Source: Volvox africanus
Lineage: Eukaryota; Chlorophyta; Chlorophyceae; Chlamydomonadales; Volvocaceae
Assembly (NCBI GenBank): GCA_030268105.1
Contig: BSDZ01000080.1
Span: 558,001 to 622,000, forward strand
Direction: 5' to 3'
Length of the DNA: 64,000 nt
Part shown: positions 44,645 to 56,167 of the stretch, one piece after another
How the letters are laid out: each line of letters opens with the position of its first letter
Position numbering within the stretch: position 1 is the first letter of the stretch
Notes under the pieces: generated by a model
The model's input: only the letters and a program-made list of their open reading frames with translations
Database searches by the model: none
Told to the model about the DNA's origin: nothing
Position numbers and translations under genes: made by a program

Positions 44645-44791
44645 AGCTGGTAGCGAGACCGTTCCTCCCTGGGACGTCTCGTCAAGTCTTCCGCTGAAAT
44701 CGTTCAAGCCTTCTCAAGTCTTTCTGTGGTAACTGCTCAAGCCACTCTAACCGCGCAACGCGCTCAAGCCACTCAAGCTGCCCTTTTATAA

Positions 44792-44899
44792 ATGGACATC
44801 GACCACGATCTTCCTCCTGCCGACATCCCTCTGGACATGGAGACATTGCCTGAGGAGCTGAGCGCCGCCATTTTCGCTGCGGCTACCACCGGTCTGTAA
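44792..44899 (+). CDS. Leader ORF / probable first gag exon of B3
   Basis: A 35-codon ORF identical in layout to 35060-35167 of B2 (MDIDHDLPPADIP … TTGL, TAA). Confidence 0.45.
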   Translation: MDIDHDLPPADIPLDMETLPEELSAAIFAAATTGL

Positions 44900-45449
44900 T
44901 ATTCACGAAATTAGTCTAGTGACACTTAGAACCTGCTCTCTGTGAGTTTGGCTGTGCTTTCTGTTAAAGTCAATCTCTAAGTTAGTCGCGGTCAACGTGG
45001 CTCGCGACCTAGACAATTCTGCCTTCTCTGTTAGGTAATATCTTCCTGCAACACTGCTTTCTATCTAGAACTTGTATTGCAGTTTTGCTGAGGAATCCCT
45101 GTAGTTGCGGGTTCGATAGTACCTTCGCATCGAATCCAACGAGGAGTCGACTTCGTGAATTCACTTCGGCTTTCACTAATACATATATATCTCTATTACT
45201 TGAAAGGTATTGTGTTTGTTCCAACTGCCGTGAGTGCTTCTGCAGTGTCAACACCTCAGACCCTTCGGAGCGGCACCTCTGCCCAGTCACTCCGATCCAT
45301 CGCAAATCAACTTCACGCGCGGACTTCAAAATTTTTGAAGTTCATCGAAGGCATCCAAGCGTTGGGTAGGCCCTGGTCCTTGCCTTTGCTTTGCCTTTCG
45401 CCAGAACAGTCACTCGCAGTTCGATCTGTTAGGCTTTCAGGCATACAAT

Positions 45450-46829
45450 ATGCAAGCCTCGAACTTAGCGAATGCTGTCTCGGCTCTTGCTGCCAACACC
45501 TTTCAGTTTGTTGGCCGGATTGCTGCTAATGCTAGCCAAGCGAATAGGTGGGAATGGCTCTCTAGGTTGACACAGCCACCAAATGCTGCTGTGGCAGGCG
45601 GTATCGACCTTCCGAACCAGCCTTCACCTATTCCCAGGCAAGGCGGCACAGCATCCCCTGAGGCACCTACATCACCTATTTATGCCCCATCCCCTTTTTA
45701 TGTTCATGGCCCTGCTGTAGTGTCAAACCATTTGACACCTGGTGCCGTGGATATTCCTGGGATGGCTCCCGCTGCTGCCGCAACAACTTGTGCTGCTGTT
45801 GCGGGCACCTCTTCCAGGCCACCTGGGCCTCCTCATACTGGACATGAGGACGAGGTGATAAAAATAGCGATCGCAGTGCCTAAGCTGAATATCCCTATGG
45901 ATGTTAAGCTTTCTGATTTAGGACGAGTTGCTGCGCCTCTAACACGGGCCTTTGTCCGTAATGTTAGGAACTACTTTGCCACAGCCCGTGGGGGTCAACA
46001 GGACTCTACGCGCCGTCTTTTCTTGGCCACTGCCTTTGAAGGCGCGGCAAGATTATGGCACGATCAATGGACTAACGCAAGGGATTCTTATACATCTGAG
46101 GAACTGCTAGAAGCACTGCTTGTCCGTTTTGCACCCCAGGTCCAGTCACGTGACACTGAGGCACGCCTGAAATTAAATGCTGGCAAATATCGCATGCGCC
46201 CTGGAGAAACTGTCTCTGCCTATCAGAGCCGCTTTGAGGCTCTTGTCACGCCCATTGCGGACCTGTCTGATAGTGAGCGTGTGTTTTGGTTTCAGCAGGG
46301 CCTCTCATCCGACCTTAGTGGGGACTGTGCAACTGACCTGTCGGGTAAAACCTTTAAGTCATATACAGACTTGGTTCAGTTCTCCCTGGGAGCTGAACTT
46401 AGGTTACTGGCCCGACGGGAATCTGACAAACTGGCCCGTCCCAAAATGAACATGCTGTCGGTACAGGACATGGCCTGCGACGACCCTGACGAGGAGACCC
46501 CGGCGCCCCCGACCAAAAAACCGCGGGCTGCATCCGTTCGTCCAGGCATCACCGGGCACGAGGATCAGCCGCGGCAGGTTAAGGGCGCCGGTAAGTCTAA
46601 AAGGGGCGGCGGACAGCAGGGGAGGCACTTGGCCCCAAAAGGGGGCCACGTGCAGAAGAAGGGGCCCAAGCAGAACCTAGCGGAATATTTAACCACATTC
46701 AAATGTACTAGACGGGAGTTCCATTTCCGTAAACAACATGGGATGTGCCTCCGTTGCGGTTCCGACCAACATAGGGTTGACTCCTGCCCAATGCTGGGGG
46801 CGGAGAAAAATAAGGGTAAGGACCACTAG
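45450..46829 (+). CDS. gag: Gag of B3
   Basis: A 459-codon ORF, nearly identical to the B2 Gag, with the gag core and the zinc knuckle CLRCGSDQHRVDSC. It ends at UAG (46827-46829). The frame then stays open for more than 770 codons into pol, so the stop is the only barrier to a Gag-Pol polyprotein over this stretch. Confidence 0.9.
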   Translation: MQASNLANAVSALAANTFQFVGRIAANASQANRWEWLSRLTQPPNAAVAGGIDLPNQPSPIPRQGGTASPEAPTSPIYAPSPFYVHGPAVVSNHLTPGAVDIPGMAPAAAATTCAAVAGTSSRPPGPPHTGHEDEVIKIAIAVPKLNIPMDVKLSDLGRVAAPLTRAFVRNVRNYFATARGGQQDSTRRLFLATAFEGAARLWHDQWTNARDSYTSEELLEALLVRFAPQVQSRDTEARLKLNAGKYRMRPGETVSAYQSRFEALVTPIADLSDSERVFWFQQGLSSDLSGDCATDLSGKTFKSYTDLVQFSLGAELRLLARRESDKLARPKMNMLSVQDMACDDPDEETPAPPTKKPRAASVRPGITGHEDQPRQVKGAGKSKRGGGQQGRHLAPKGGHVQKKGPKQNLAEYLTTFKCTRREFHFRKQHGMCLRCGSDQHRVDSCPMLGAEKNKGKDH

Positions 46830-49800
46830 GAACTTGCCCAGGCTGGTATAGAGGGATCACCACCTGGGGTCTTTGCTGTGGGCCAGATGGTAGCAAAGTG
46901 CCGTGCAGTACGGGCTCTTTTGCCCTCTGTTTTAAACCAAGTGGAGCAGGTGATAGGGAGACGTTTTTCTTTTGATGCACGAACTGTCCGTGCCGGCTTT
47001 GATGGCTTTTGTAATCTGTTTGAGCCTCAAGGTCGCCCCCTATCCTCCGCTAACTTGGGTGGGCATACTATCTTGTTCACTCCCTCTTCACTCTGCGAGC
47101 TACAGAAGCAATTAGCTCTCTTTAGGGCATGCAAACGTCAACACCCTGATACCTCAGCATGCATCTTGCTGCCTGAGTATGTGTCCCGACGCAACCCTTC
47201 TTTTCTGTCGGGAATGCAACGGGTCTTAAGGTTTAATCCAGGGACGGCTCTTTTCCATAGCCTTGATATGGCAGGTGAGGTTGTTCAACTCCCTGGAAGC
47301 CCATACTCTGTTGACGTCTGGTTTGCTGCTCCTAAATCGGTTCAGGAGGGCTTGCCTGAGACTGAACCCTGTATTTCAGTTCTCTGCTTGCCTAAAGCTG
47401 CTGCCCTGATAGGTGCTGGCGTACCTCTGATCACCGTAAGTACGGCAGGTCGTACGTTCACCGCCCTAGCCGACTCTGGAGCCAGTGATGATTTCATTTC
47501 GGCATCAGTGGTTACGCAGCTTGGCCTGAAACCTAGCCCATGCTCCTGGTCAGAAGTTACCCTTGCTGATGGGGGTAAGCAGGCTATCTTGGGGCAGGTT
47601 AATCTTCGTCTATCTGCAGGTCCTTTAAGGTTAAATGTCCGCCCATACGTGTTGCCTGAGCTAACTGACGCTGCCACGTATATCTTGGGTTCTTCCACGC
47701 TAGCACAGTATGGGGCTGTCCTTGACTATGAGGCTAAATCTTTGCGCCTGCGCAAGGGGAATCTAGTCTGCAAGGTACCCTTTACTACTGCCGGACAGCC
47801 ACCAGATCAGATGACACCTGCGCCTTGCTTTAATTATGCAACCACTGCTATCTGTCAGCATACTGAACCTGAAGTTGTTGGCAGAAAAGCAGCAGTTCGC
47901 ATGATTCGCAAGGGGGCCCATGCTTTACTAGTACGGCCCAAGTTGCACCTGAATGCAACTTCTATCCCAGCTGATGCCACTGACCCTGAGCTTGAGGCCC
48001 TGTTACAGGAATATGCAGATATATTCCAGGAGGTCCCTGGTAAGCCTCCAATGCGGCCTGTGGATCACACCATACCTTTGGTGCCTGGTGCAGTACCCGT
48101 TTCCCGCCCCATGTATCGGCTAAGCCCCTTGGAGCTGGACGAGGTCAAACGACAGGTTACTGAGCTGCTGAAAAAAGGTATGATACGGCCAAGCACATCC
48201 CCATACTCCGCCCCTATTCTGTTTGTGGGAAAGAAGGATGGGACTCTGAGAATGTGCATTGACTATAGGGGGTTAAATGCCGCAACAGTTAAGAACCGTT
48301 ACCCCCTCCCACGTGTCGATGATCTGCTGGATAAGCTAAAAGATTCTGCATTCTTTAGCTCTATTGACCTCCAGCAGGGGTATAATCAGATTCGTATAGC
48401 AGAATCTGACATCCCTAAAACGGCTTTCCGTACGCCGTTTGGCCATTTTGAATATACCGTCCTTAGTTTCGGACTGACGAACGCCCCTGCAACGTTCCAA
48501 GCCGTCATGGACCGCATCTTCAGGCCATACATCGACAAATTCGTCATCTGTTATCTGGACGATATCCTGGTGTTTTCAAAGACCCGTGAGGAGCACATAC
48601 AACACCTCCGCCTGGTCTTTGAGGTTCTGCGGCGTGAGCAGCTGTATGCTAAGCGTTCTAAGTGCCACTGGGCACAACCACAGGTGGAGTATCTGGGGCA
48701 TATAGTGTCTCAGGGTGGCATACAGATGGACCCCCGGAAAACTGCTGTTGTTCGGGATTGGCCAGTGCCCTCCAACCTTCAGGAACTGCGTAAGTTTTTG
48801 GGCCTGACCAACTACTTTCGTAAGTTCATAGAGCGCTACTCAGTCATTGCTGCACCGCTAACAAACCTCACACGTAAGGGAGCCTTCTCTTCACCTGAGG
48901 CCTGGACCCCCGCATGCCAAGAAGCTTTTGATGCTTTGAAGCGTGCTATCTCTGATGATATTATCCTGCACTTCCCTGACTACTCATTGCCGTTCCGTGT
49001 AGAGGTCATAACTGATGCATCTATACATGGGACGGGGGCAGTTCTGTTGCAGCAGGGACGCCCCATTGCATACACGAGTAAGAAGTTTTCGGGGGCTGAA
49101 ACCCGTTATACCACTGGGGAACAGGAATTTCTGGCGGTCCTACATGCCTTGAAGGAATAGCGATGTTACCTTGAGGGCCGGCCTTTTGCCCTCAAGACTG
49201 ATCACAAACCCCTTACGTTTCTGCAAGGTGTGCCCTCCCTTAACCGACGCCAGGCCCGCTGGATGGAATACCTGGCACGGTTTAACTTTGATTGGGAGTA
49301 CCTGAGCGGCTCACTTAACATAGCTGATGCTCTCAGTAGGCACCCCTCACTGCATGCAGCCATTCTGGCGGTAAGCACACGGAGTAGGTCTCAGGCAAAA
49401 CCTAACTTCGTGCCCTCCGATTTTACCAAGCGCTTGAAACAGGCTTATGCAGCCGACCCGTGGTTCACAATTCACAACAACACGGGGCACTTGGTACAGG
49501 AGCATGGCTTATGGATCCGATCGGAAGGATCCCACCGTCAGATTGTCGTACCTAACGATGATTCATTACGTCGTGAACTTCTCTCACGTTTTCATGACGG
49601 CCCTCTTGCTGGGCATCCTGGCTGCACGCGGTTACTAGAGCTTTTGCGGCGTCAATTCTGGTGGCCCCGCATGGCTAAGGACACCGAAAATTATGTCCTC
49701 TGTTGTGACCTGTGCCAGCGCAATAAGGCCCAGTCTGGTAAAGCACATGGGCATCTCCAACCTCTTCCTATTCCTGACGCTCCGTGGGAAAGCGTCTCTA

Positions 49801-50900
49801 TGGACTTTATTGTTGCGCTGCCCAAAACTGAGGGAGGATACGATGCCGTGCTGGTCCTGGTCGACCGTTTCACCAAGATGGTCCACCTGGCCCCCACGAC
49901 ATCATCCTGCACAGCTGAGCTAACGGCCCGTCTATTTTTCGACAATGTGGTACGTTTGCATGGGGTCCCCAAGTCCGTGGTATCTGACCGCGGCACTCAA
50001 TTTGCAAGTAAGTTTTGGGGCGCCCTGGGGACTCTGGTAGGAATGCGGGTGAACCTGTCCACCGCCTACCACCCCCAATCTGATGGGCAAACAGAGCGTG
50101 TTAACCGTGTCCTGGGTGATATGCTCCGTAACTTTGCAGGACGCACCCCTACTGCATGGGATACCTACCTAGCCGCTGCTGAGTTTGCCATTAATAACGC
50201 TACTAACCGGTCCGTTGGTAATAGTCCGTTTTTCCTGAATTACGGTTTTAACCCTGCTTTGCCTGTTTGGCGGGAGTTGGACGTAAATGTTCCAGCTGCA
50301 AAAACGTTTGCTAAGTCTTTCGTGTCCCGACTAACTGACGCTAAAGCTTGCCTGGAAGCTGCACAGCAACGGGCTATGGACTATTATAACAAGTCCAAAA
50401 AGGACGTCACGTTCACCAAGGGCCAGCTGGTTATGTTGAGCACGAAGAACCTTCGTTCCCTGGCTGATGGGTCTCGCAAGTTATTACCGCGCTTTGTGGG
50501 GCCTTATCCTGTCGTACGCATGGTAGGGTCGGTGGCTGTAGAGTTACAACTCCCATCTGACCTACGCATTCATCCCACATTTCATGTATCTCTCGTACGT
50601 CCATATCGGGGTACTCTGCCTGAGGCTAACGATAGCATCCCTCCTGTTACGGAAGCTAATCCCTCTACCTGGTTATCGGGTAAGCAGACCCTGTATGCTG
50701 TCGAACGTATCCTAGATTATCGTGCAGGACGTGTTGGCAAGGGCAGGTGTAAGCGCAATGTGCATGAGTACCTGGTTAAATGGTCTGGGTATTCATCTGA
50801 GCACAATAGCTGGGAACCGGCACGTAACTTCACCCCTGACATGAAACCCCTGCTTGATGAAGCTAGGCTGCGGGCACAGTCTAAGGACGGACCTCTCTGA
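46830..50900 (+). CDS. pol: Pol of B3, one internal stop
   Basis: In frame with gag across UAG. Domains in order: aspartic protease ([10 protein letters not shown] near 47467), reverse transcriptase (YLDD near 48551), RNase H (TDASIHGTGA near 49010), and integrase with an HHCC zinc region (about 49600-49735) and the catalytic-region words SMDF, SDRGTQF and SDGQTE (about 49796, 49982, 50080). A PYPVVRMVGSVAVEL module near 50503 and a C-terminal chromodomain (YLVKWSGYSSEHNSWEPARN, about 50700-50830) complete it. The only lesion is TAG at 49158-49160 in RNase H, where other copies have TGG (Trp). The chromodomain places it in the chromoviruses, which target chromatin marks during integration (established for the group). 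Confidence 0.9.
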
Positions 50901-50955
50901 CGCTGTCCTACTTCAACCTGTCTGCTCTCTTCTTATGCATCGGGACGCTGCATCT

Positions 50956-51391
50956 AGAGGGGGAACAATTGTTGTATCCTTAATGCATTTCGGTAATTCA
51001 TTAAGATATAATAATTATCTGTTTATTATTTTATAATATAATATATTTAATATCATATTAACTGTTTCATGTTTCCATCTGGCATTCGATTTGTGGATTT
51101 GGTCTCGGCTGTCGACGACCAATACTAACCGACTTCCTGAAACATCCGAACCTGTCGGTTACTCCATAACCTGTATGGAATGGGCCATTTACCGCCTGAA
51201 TGGTAAATGGTGGAACATCTGGTTCCTGGTTCACTGAATCTCCGGTTGTAGTGGTGACTTCTGAAGGTCACGCCCGGTTCGAGGCCTTATGGTCTCTCAA
51301 GTACGACCTAGTCGGCGGCTCTACTTAATCGGGCTCTGGCACAACAACCGGTATCTTTTGATACCACCCTTCGTGGGTACCATATACAACA
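50956..51391 (+). repeat. Polypurine tract and 3' LTR of B3
   Basis: The polypurine tract AGAGGGGGAACAAT ends at 50969. The LTR, 50970-51391 (422 bp), differs from its 5' partner at about two bases. Confidence 0.93.
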
Positions 51392-51926
51392 CTGTGGCAA
51401 AGTAGTTCCTAACATTACGGACAAAGGCCCGTGTTAGAGGCGCAGCAACTCGTCCTAAATCAGAAAGCTTAACATCCATAGGGATATTCAGCTTAGGCAC
51501 TGCGATCGCTATTTTTATCACCTCGTCCTCATGTCCAGTATGAGGAGGCCCAGGTGGCCTGGAAGAGGTGCCCGCAACAGCAGCACGAGTTGTTGCGGCA
51601 GCAGTGGGAGCCATCCCAGGAATATCCACGGCACCAGGTGTCAAATGGTTTGACACTACAGCAGGGCCATGAACGTAAAAAGGGGATGGGGCATAAATAG
51701 GTGATGTAGGTGCCTCAGGGGATGCTGTGCCGCCTTGCCTGGGAATAGGAAAAGGCTGGTTCGGAAGGTCGATACCACCTACCACATCAGCATTTGGTGG
51801 CTGTGTCAACCTAGAGAGCCATTCCCACCTATTCGCTTGGCTAGCATTAGCAGCAATCCGGCCAACAAACTGAAAGGTGTTGGCAGCAAGAGCCGAGACA
51901 GCATTCGCTAAGTTCAAGGCTTGCAT
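51392..51926 (-). pseudogene. gag: Gag of B1, N-terminal part
   Basis: Encodes the N-terminal half of Gag (MQALNLANAVSALAAN … AFVRNVRNYFAT), cut by B3 at its ctgtg target. The other half is 43373-44222. Confidence 0.88.
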
Positions 51927-52490
51927 ATTGTATGCCTGAAAGCCTAACAGATCGAACTGCGAGTGACTGTTCTGGCGAAAGGCAAAGCAAAGGCAAGGAC
52001 CAGGGCCTACCCAACGCTTGGATGCCTTCGATGAACTTCAAAAATTTTGAAGTCCGCGCGTGAAGTTGATTTGCGATGGATCGGAGTGACTGGGCAGAAG
52101 TGCCGCTCCGACGGGTCTGAGGTGTTGACACTGCAGAAGCACTCATGGCGGTTGGAACAAACACAATACCTTTCAAGTAATAGAGATATATATGTATTAG
52201 TGGAAGCCGAAGTAAATTCACGAAGTCGACTCCTCGTCGGTTTAAAACCCTTTTTCCTCGATGCGAAGGTACTATCGACCCGCAACTACAGGGATTCCTC
52301 AGCAAAACTGCAATACAAGTTCTAGATAGAAAGCAGTGTTGCAGGAAGATATTACCTAACAGAGAAGGCAGAATTGTCTAGGTCGCGAGCCACGTTGACC
52401 GCGACTAACTTAGAGATTGACTTTAACAGAAAGCACAGCCAAACTCACAGAGAGCAGGTTCTAAGTGTCACTAGACTGATTTCGTGAATA

Positions 52491-52598
52491 TTACAGACCG
52501 GTGGTAGCCGCAGTGAAAATGGCGGCGCTCAGCTCCTCAGGCAATGTCTCCATGTCCAGAGGGATGTCGGCAGAAGGAAGATCGTGGTCGATGTCCAT
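52491..52598 (-). CDS. Leader ORF / probable first gag exon of B1
   Basis: 35-codon equivalent of the B2 and B3 leader ORFs with one Ala-to-Thr change, ending TTGL before TAA. Confidence 0.45.
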   Translation of the reverse strand: MDIDHDLPSADIPLDMETLPEELSAAIFTAATTGL

Positions 52599-52719
52599 TT
52601 ATAAAAGGGTAGCTTGAGTGGCTTGAGCAGTTACCACAGAAAGACTTGAGAAGGCTTGAAAAGATTTCAGCGGAAGACTTGACGAGACGTCCCAGGGAGG
52701 AACAGTCTCGATACCAGCT

Positions 52720-53141
52720 TGTTGTATATGGTACCCACGAAGGGTGGTATCAAAAGATACCGGTTCTTGTGCCAGAGCCCAATTAAGTAGAGCCGCCGAC
52801 TAGGTCGTACTTGAGAGACCATAAGGCCTCGAACCGGGCGTGACCTTCAGAAGTCACCACTACAACCGGAGATTCAGTGAACCAGGAACCAGATGTTCCA
52901 CCATTTACCATTCAGGCGGTAAATGGCCCATTCCATACAGGTTATGGAGTAACCGACAGGTTCGGATGTTTCAGGAAATCGGTTAGTATTGGTCGTCGAC
53001 AGCCGAGACCAAATCCACAAATCGAATGCTAGATGGGAACATGAAACAGTTAATCTGATAATTAAATATATTATATCATAAAATAATAAACAGATAATTA
53101 TTATACTTAATGAATTACCAAAATGCATTAAGGATACAACA
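52720..53141 (-). repeat. 5' LTR of B1
   Basis: 422 bp family-B LTR in reverse orientation. The primer-binding site is on its left (reverse of TGGTATCGAGAC). The right flank is gcctt of the A3 LTR. Confidence 0.93.
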
Positions 53142-53192
53142 GCCTTCAGACGCGCAGATACTTATGAGCAAACACGAAGGAGAGGTACAACA
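53142..53192 (+). repeat. 3' LTR of A3, last 51 bp
   Basis: GCCTTCAGACGCGCAG … GAGGTACAACA completes the A3 LTR after the B1 insertion. The next base, 53193, is host-gene coding sequence. Confidence 0.92.
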
Positions 53193-54255
53193 GTCTCGAG
53201 CATCAAAGGAGCTGTTGCCGCTTGACTGGTGTCAATGTTTGTAAAGTTGACACCGGCCATCTCGAGGGTGGAGGCGGCTGTTGCGCGTATAGCCGTGTTA
53301 CAGCCGCCGACTGCATTGAAGGTAGTGTTGGCGACGCGCAGTAGACCACTCCCCATGACTCCTACTACCTGGCTCTCAATGGGGGACCCAAGGGAATCAT
53401 TCCAGGAGGTCTGGTCAAACAGGCAGTTCATAACGTTGACCGTTGAATCAACAATATCAACGATGATTCCATGAAAAGTATTATACTCTTCTTTGACAGT
53501 GGCCGAGGTAGATTTAAAAATAATGCCATGTAAAGCTCCAAAAGAGTCGGCGAACTGGACCACGGGCGCTTTCAGCGTTTCACTGGCCCACAAGGAGCTG
53601 AACGATGCATTCCGTATAACTGCGGTACTGCCGCCCATGACCTTAATCCGTACAAGTACGGAATTACTCAGTTGTGCCGTGCTCCCGGTGTTGATTGTAA
53701 TCGGCACATTCAATGGATCGTCTGCTGTGGCGTTATCGTTGCCATTCGTCAACCTGCAGTCATTGAGCTCCAGTTTTGCACCATTTTCGATGGTCAGCAA
53801 CTGTCCCTGGCCTGGGTACGAGATATCTTCCCACACACTATTTTCTGCCAGCAGGCTGCCATTGCTGACAGACACCACTGATGCTGTGGGATCTGTACGG
53901 CTCATCAACTGGACATTGTTGATGCTGACATTCTTCAGCGTGACCTTGCTCTCACGGATCGCGATAACATTTGTCAATGTGTTGCCCTCGCCAAGATTTG
54001 TGAAAACCGCATTTTGGATCGTCACTCCACTTCCCTGCTTAATGGTGAGCAAGGTTTTATCTGCAGTACTAGAACTACTCATGAAGTCTATGACGACATT
54101 CTGGAGTATGCAGTTCGTGCAGTTGCTTATAATGAAGGGATTTTTGTCTGAAAATTCCACGTGGACGAATGTGACTTGTGTGAAGGTTACGTCTCTCGCG
54201 TCACTCAGTACGATGTTGTCGATCAAGAACGTCTCATGTTCAACTACAGCCGAGC
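53193..54255 (-). CDS. Exon 2 of secreted beta-helix gene, broken by A3
   Basis: Gene-sense acceptor …ttttcacag at 54256. About 354 open codons follow, with regular short strands, Asn/Ser ladders and sequons (VTFTQVTFVHVEF, GVTIQNAVFTNLGE, KVTLKNVSINNVQL, AQLSNSVLVRI, STVNVMNCLF). This is typical of a right-handed parallel beta-helix (pectin-lyase-like fold). The exon ends abruptly at 53193 after the codons APLMLE, where the A3 LTR begins. It joins exon 1 in phase (G + GC gives Gly). It is probably the 5' part of the gene whose PMP-like exons lie at 0.5-9.4 kb, but that link is inferred from strand, fold type and the trapped exon. Confidence 0.75.
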
Positions 54256-54544
54256 CTGTGAAAACACAACAGTAGTGTACACACCCATGGTGGAATCCAA
54301 CAGAGTGCAATCCAAAACCCTGAGAATGCCGTACGTTTCGGCAGCCGAGTGCTTTGGATCCCGGCATCATGCAGTATTGCACCCTGTGTCATGGTGGTGC
54401 AAATTGGACTGATAAGAAACCCCGTGTGCTTCCCCCTACCCACACACAGGATACGGATAGACACATACGGATACATACACACACGGCTCATCCACCCCCC
54501 CATCAGCTGCCCGCCTTGTGAGTTACAAAGCCTTGCACCCCTAC

Positions 54545-54752
54545 CTGAAGCTTCAATTGATAATAGGTTTCCCGTACGGAAAATGACGTCATCGCCAGAA
54601 CAGCGAAGATTTGCCTGGCTCTGTACGTAATCACCATACGGGACGCCCTCTACCACCATCTGGCACTCGCTTCCACCCCAAGCTGTTACGGCTTGGAACA
54701 GCACCAGTATTAGTAGTGGCAAAAGTGCGCGCCATCGGTGCTGGGAGTCCAT
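54545..54752 (-). CDS. Exon 1 with signal peptide
   Basis: The ATG at 54750-54752 starts MDSQHRWRALLPLLILVLF, a classic signal peptide: a basic residue, a hydrophobic core, then AVTAWG as a likely cleavage region. An in-frame ATG 18 codons upstream (54806) would put the hydrophobic core too far in and is less likely. The exon ends at a GTAGGG donor after the codons EAS plus one base. The 289-bp intron to 54256 keeps the frame. The product should be secreted or displayed at the cell surface or in the extracellular matrix. Confidence 0.75.
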
Positions 54753-55333
54753 TATTGGGTACTGGCAGCTGGTGAAGGGTGTTTCGGCCGCGTAATTCTG
54801 TCGCAAGTCTGGGTTTCAATTCTCCACCTATTGCGACAAATGAACTGTGAAGTGTGATAGATGACAATTCCCGTTCTCAACTTCTCATCCAGCGAGGACC
54901 GCATGAAAAAATGCCTTGTGAAGGGAGATTGTTAACAAGAACATTATTATGTATATTCCTGTGATCTATATGACTAGCTTTCGTGATCGGAAAACAGTCT
55001 AGGCTATCTGAGCCAGTAATCACCAACGAATGTCTGTTTTGGTTTCAAGGACTACTGGGATAAAGAATGGCAATAGTCTTCGCCTCTAGTTCAAGTTGCA
55101 ATTAAGATTTCAAATGTTGCGGCATTCTTGCTATTCCGATAAGACAGTCATAATAAAAATGTCGACCATGAACGGCAAGCTTGCCCGCTGCAACCGCTGT
55201 ATGTCGTACCTTCCCAGCAAGCGGTCGTAACCATTAGGATCAGTATGTCAGCTCGTTAGCAATATAGATACAGGCAGAGGCAGGCAGAGCGTTGATCTGG
55301 GCCGTGATGAGAGTGCACCGGCCTGGTGCATCT
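54753..55333. other. Upstream region of the beta-helix gene
   Basis: Expected to hold the promoter and 5' UTR of the minus-strand gene. I see no convincing TATA box, coding region or repeat. Confidence 0.4.
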
Positions 55334-56167
55334 TGTTGTGCTATGGTTCGTTGTCCGCCGATGCGTAGGTCGATGTGACCCTACAAGGCGAAGTGTTATC
55401 TTGATGAACGCATGAATGATTATTGCATATGAATGAACCTGCATGATATAGATGTATTCGCATACATTTATATATGCATTTGGCATGTTATCATTATCCA
55501 TTGCGACATCGCATCATGGCAAATCCGCCTAGCATGCATGAAATACCGAATCCTTGAAGTGCGCATTATGCTCGTGCTATGAAACGATAAGTAATATTAT
55601 TTGACATAATATTACTTCATTACAGCACACGTTGAGAGCACCACACTCGTCGCAATGCATGCCTTGCAACCGAATATCGTTATTCGGACCCTTGCATCAT
55701 GCGAATGCCGGAAAGGCTTACACGTTGTTATGCTTGGACATCGCCTATATGCAGTAGGGTTGTCACACTTAGGATCGGCCTCCTAGTGTGAATCGTACGA
55801 CATTGCGATGCTGCGAGTATAACAGATGCGAGGACGGCTAAGCAAGATAAGACATTCGATACCGGAGAACACTCGTGTGTTCTACATTATTATTACTATA
55901 CGCTATTCTGCTTAGCCCGAGCTAAGCCTAAACTTCGCTATCCACCGCTGCGTGATGATTGCTTGCTTCCGGCGCTGACGGCGATTACGTCCATTGCACC
56001 ACTTCGATCTGTAAGACTGTAAGTTATATCTCTTCTTGTCTTGAAGTCTTCCGCTGTCTCTGTTTGCTCGCGCTTGTCTTGCTGTACTTGCAAGTGCTCG
56101 CGCATCGGTGTCGAAAGCCTTCAGACGCGCAGATACTTATGAGCAAACACGAAGGAGAGGTACAACA
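55334..56167 (+). repeat. Solo LTR, family A
   Basis: 834 bp, TGTTGTGCTATGG … GAGGTACAACA, flanked by the perfect 5-bp duplication catct (55329-55333 and 56168-56172). No internal element sequence is present, as expected after LTR-LTR recombination. It ends about 580 bp from the start codon of the host gene, in opposite orientation. Confidence 0.95.

Larger units (their letters stand above)
44223..51391 (+). mobile_element. Chromovirus element B3 (family B), nested in B1; best preserved copy
   Basis: A complete 7169-bp element with a perfect 5-bp duplication ctgtg (44218-44222 and 51392-51396) in the gag of B1. The LTRs differ at about two of 422 positions, the fewest in this window, so it is probably the most recent insertion here. 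Confidence 0.95.
31636..53141 (-). mobile_element. Chromovirus element B1 (family B, minus strand)
   Basis: A full-length family-B element of about 7.17 kb once B2 and B3 are removed. It is flanked by the 5-bp duplication gcctt (31631-31635 and 53142-53146) within the A3 LTR. Parts are 31636-34489, 41659-44222 and 51392-53141. Its two LTRs differ at about three positions. Confidence 0.92.
24229..53192 (+). mobile_element. Chromovirus element A3, interrupted by the B nest
   Basis: Family-A element whose 3' LTR is split at 31635/53142 by insertion of B1. Without B1 it measures about 7.46 kb. The left flank is ctgtc (inside a gag-pol fragment) and the right flank is gtctc (host exon). The ends therefore lack a target duplication, and the element or its surroundings have recombined. 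Confidence 0.85.

Noticed and set aside
53193..53197. Partial match between the right flank of A3 (gtct…) and the pol sequence expected after its left flank (…ctgtc gtct)
   Set aside because: Only four bases, and the right flank is clearly host exon sequence continuing an open beta-helix frame; not a usable target duplication.
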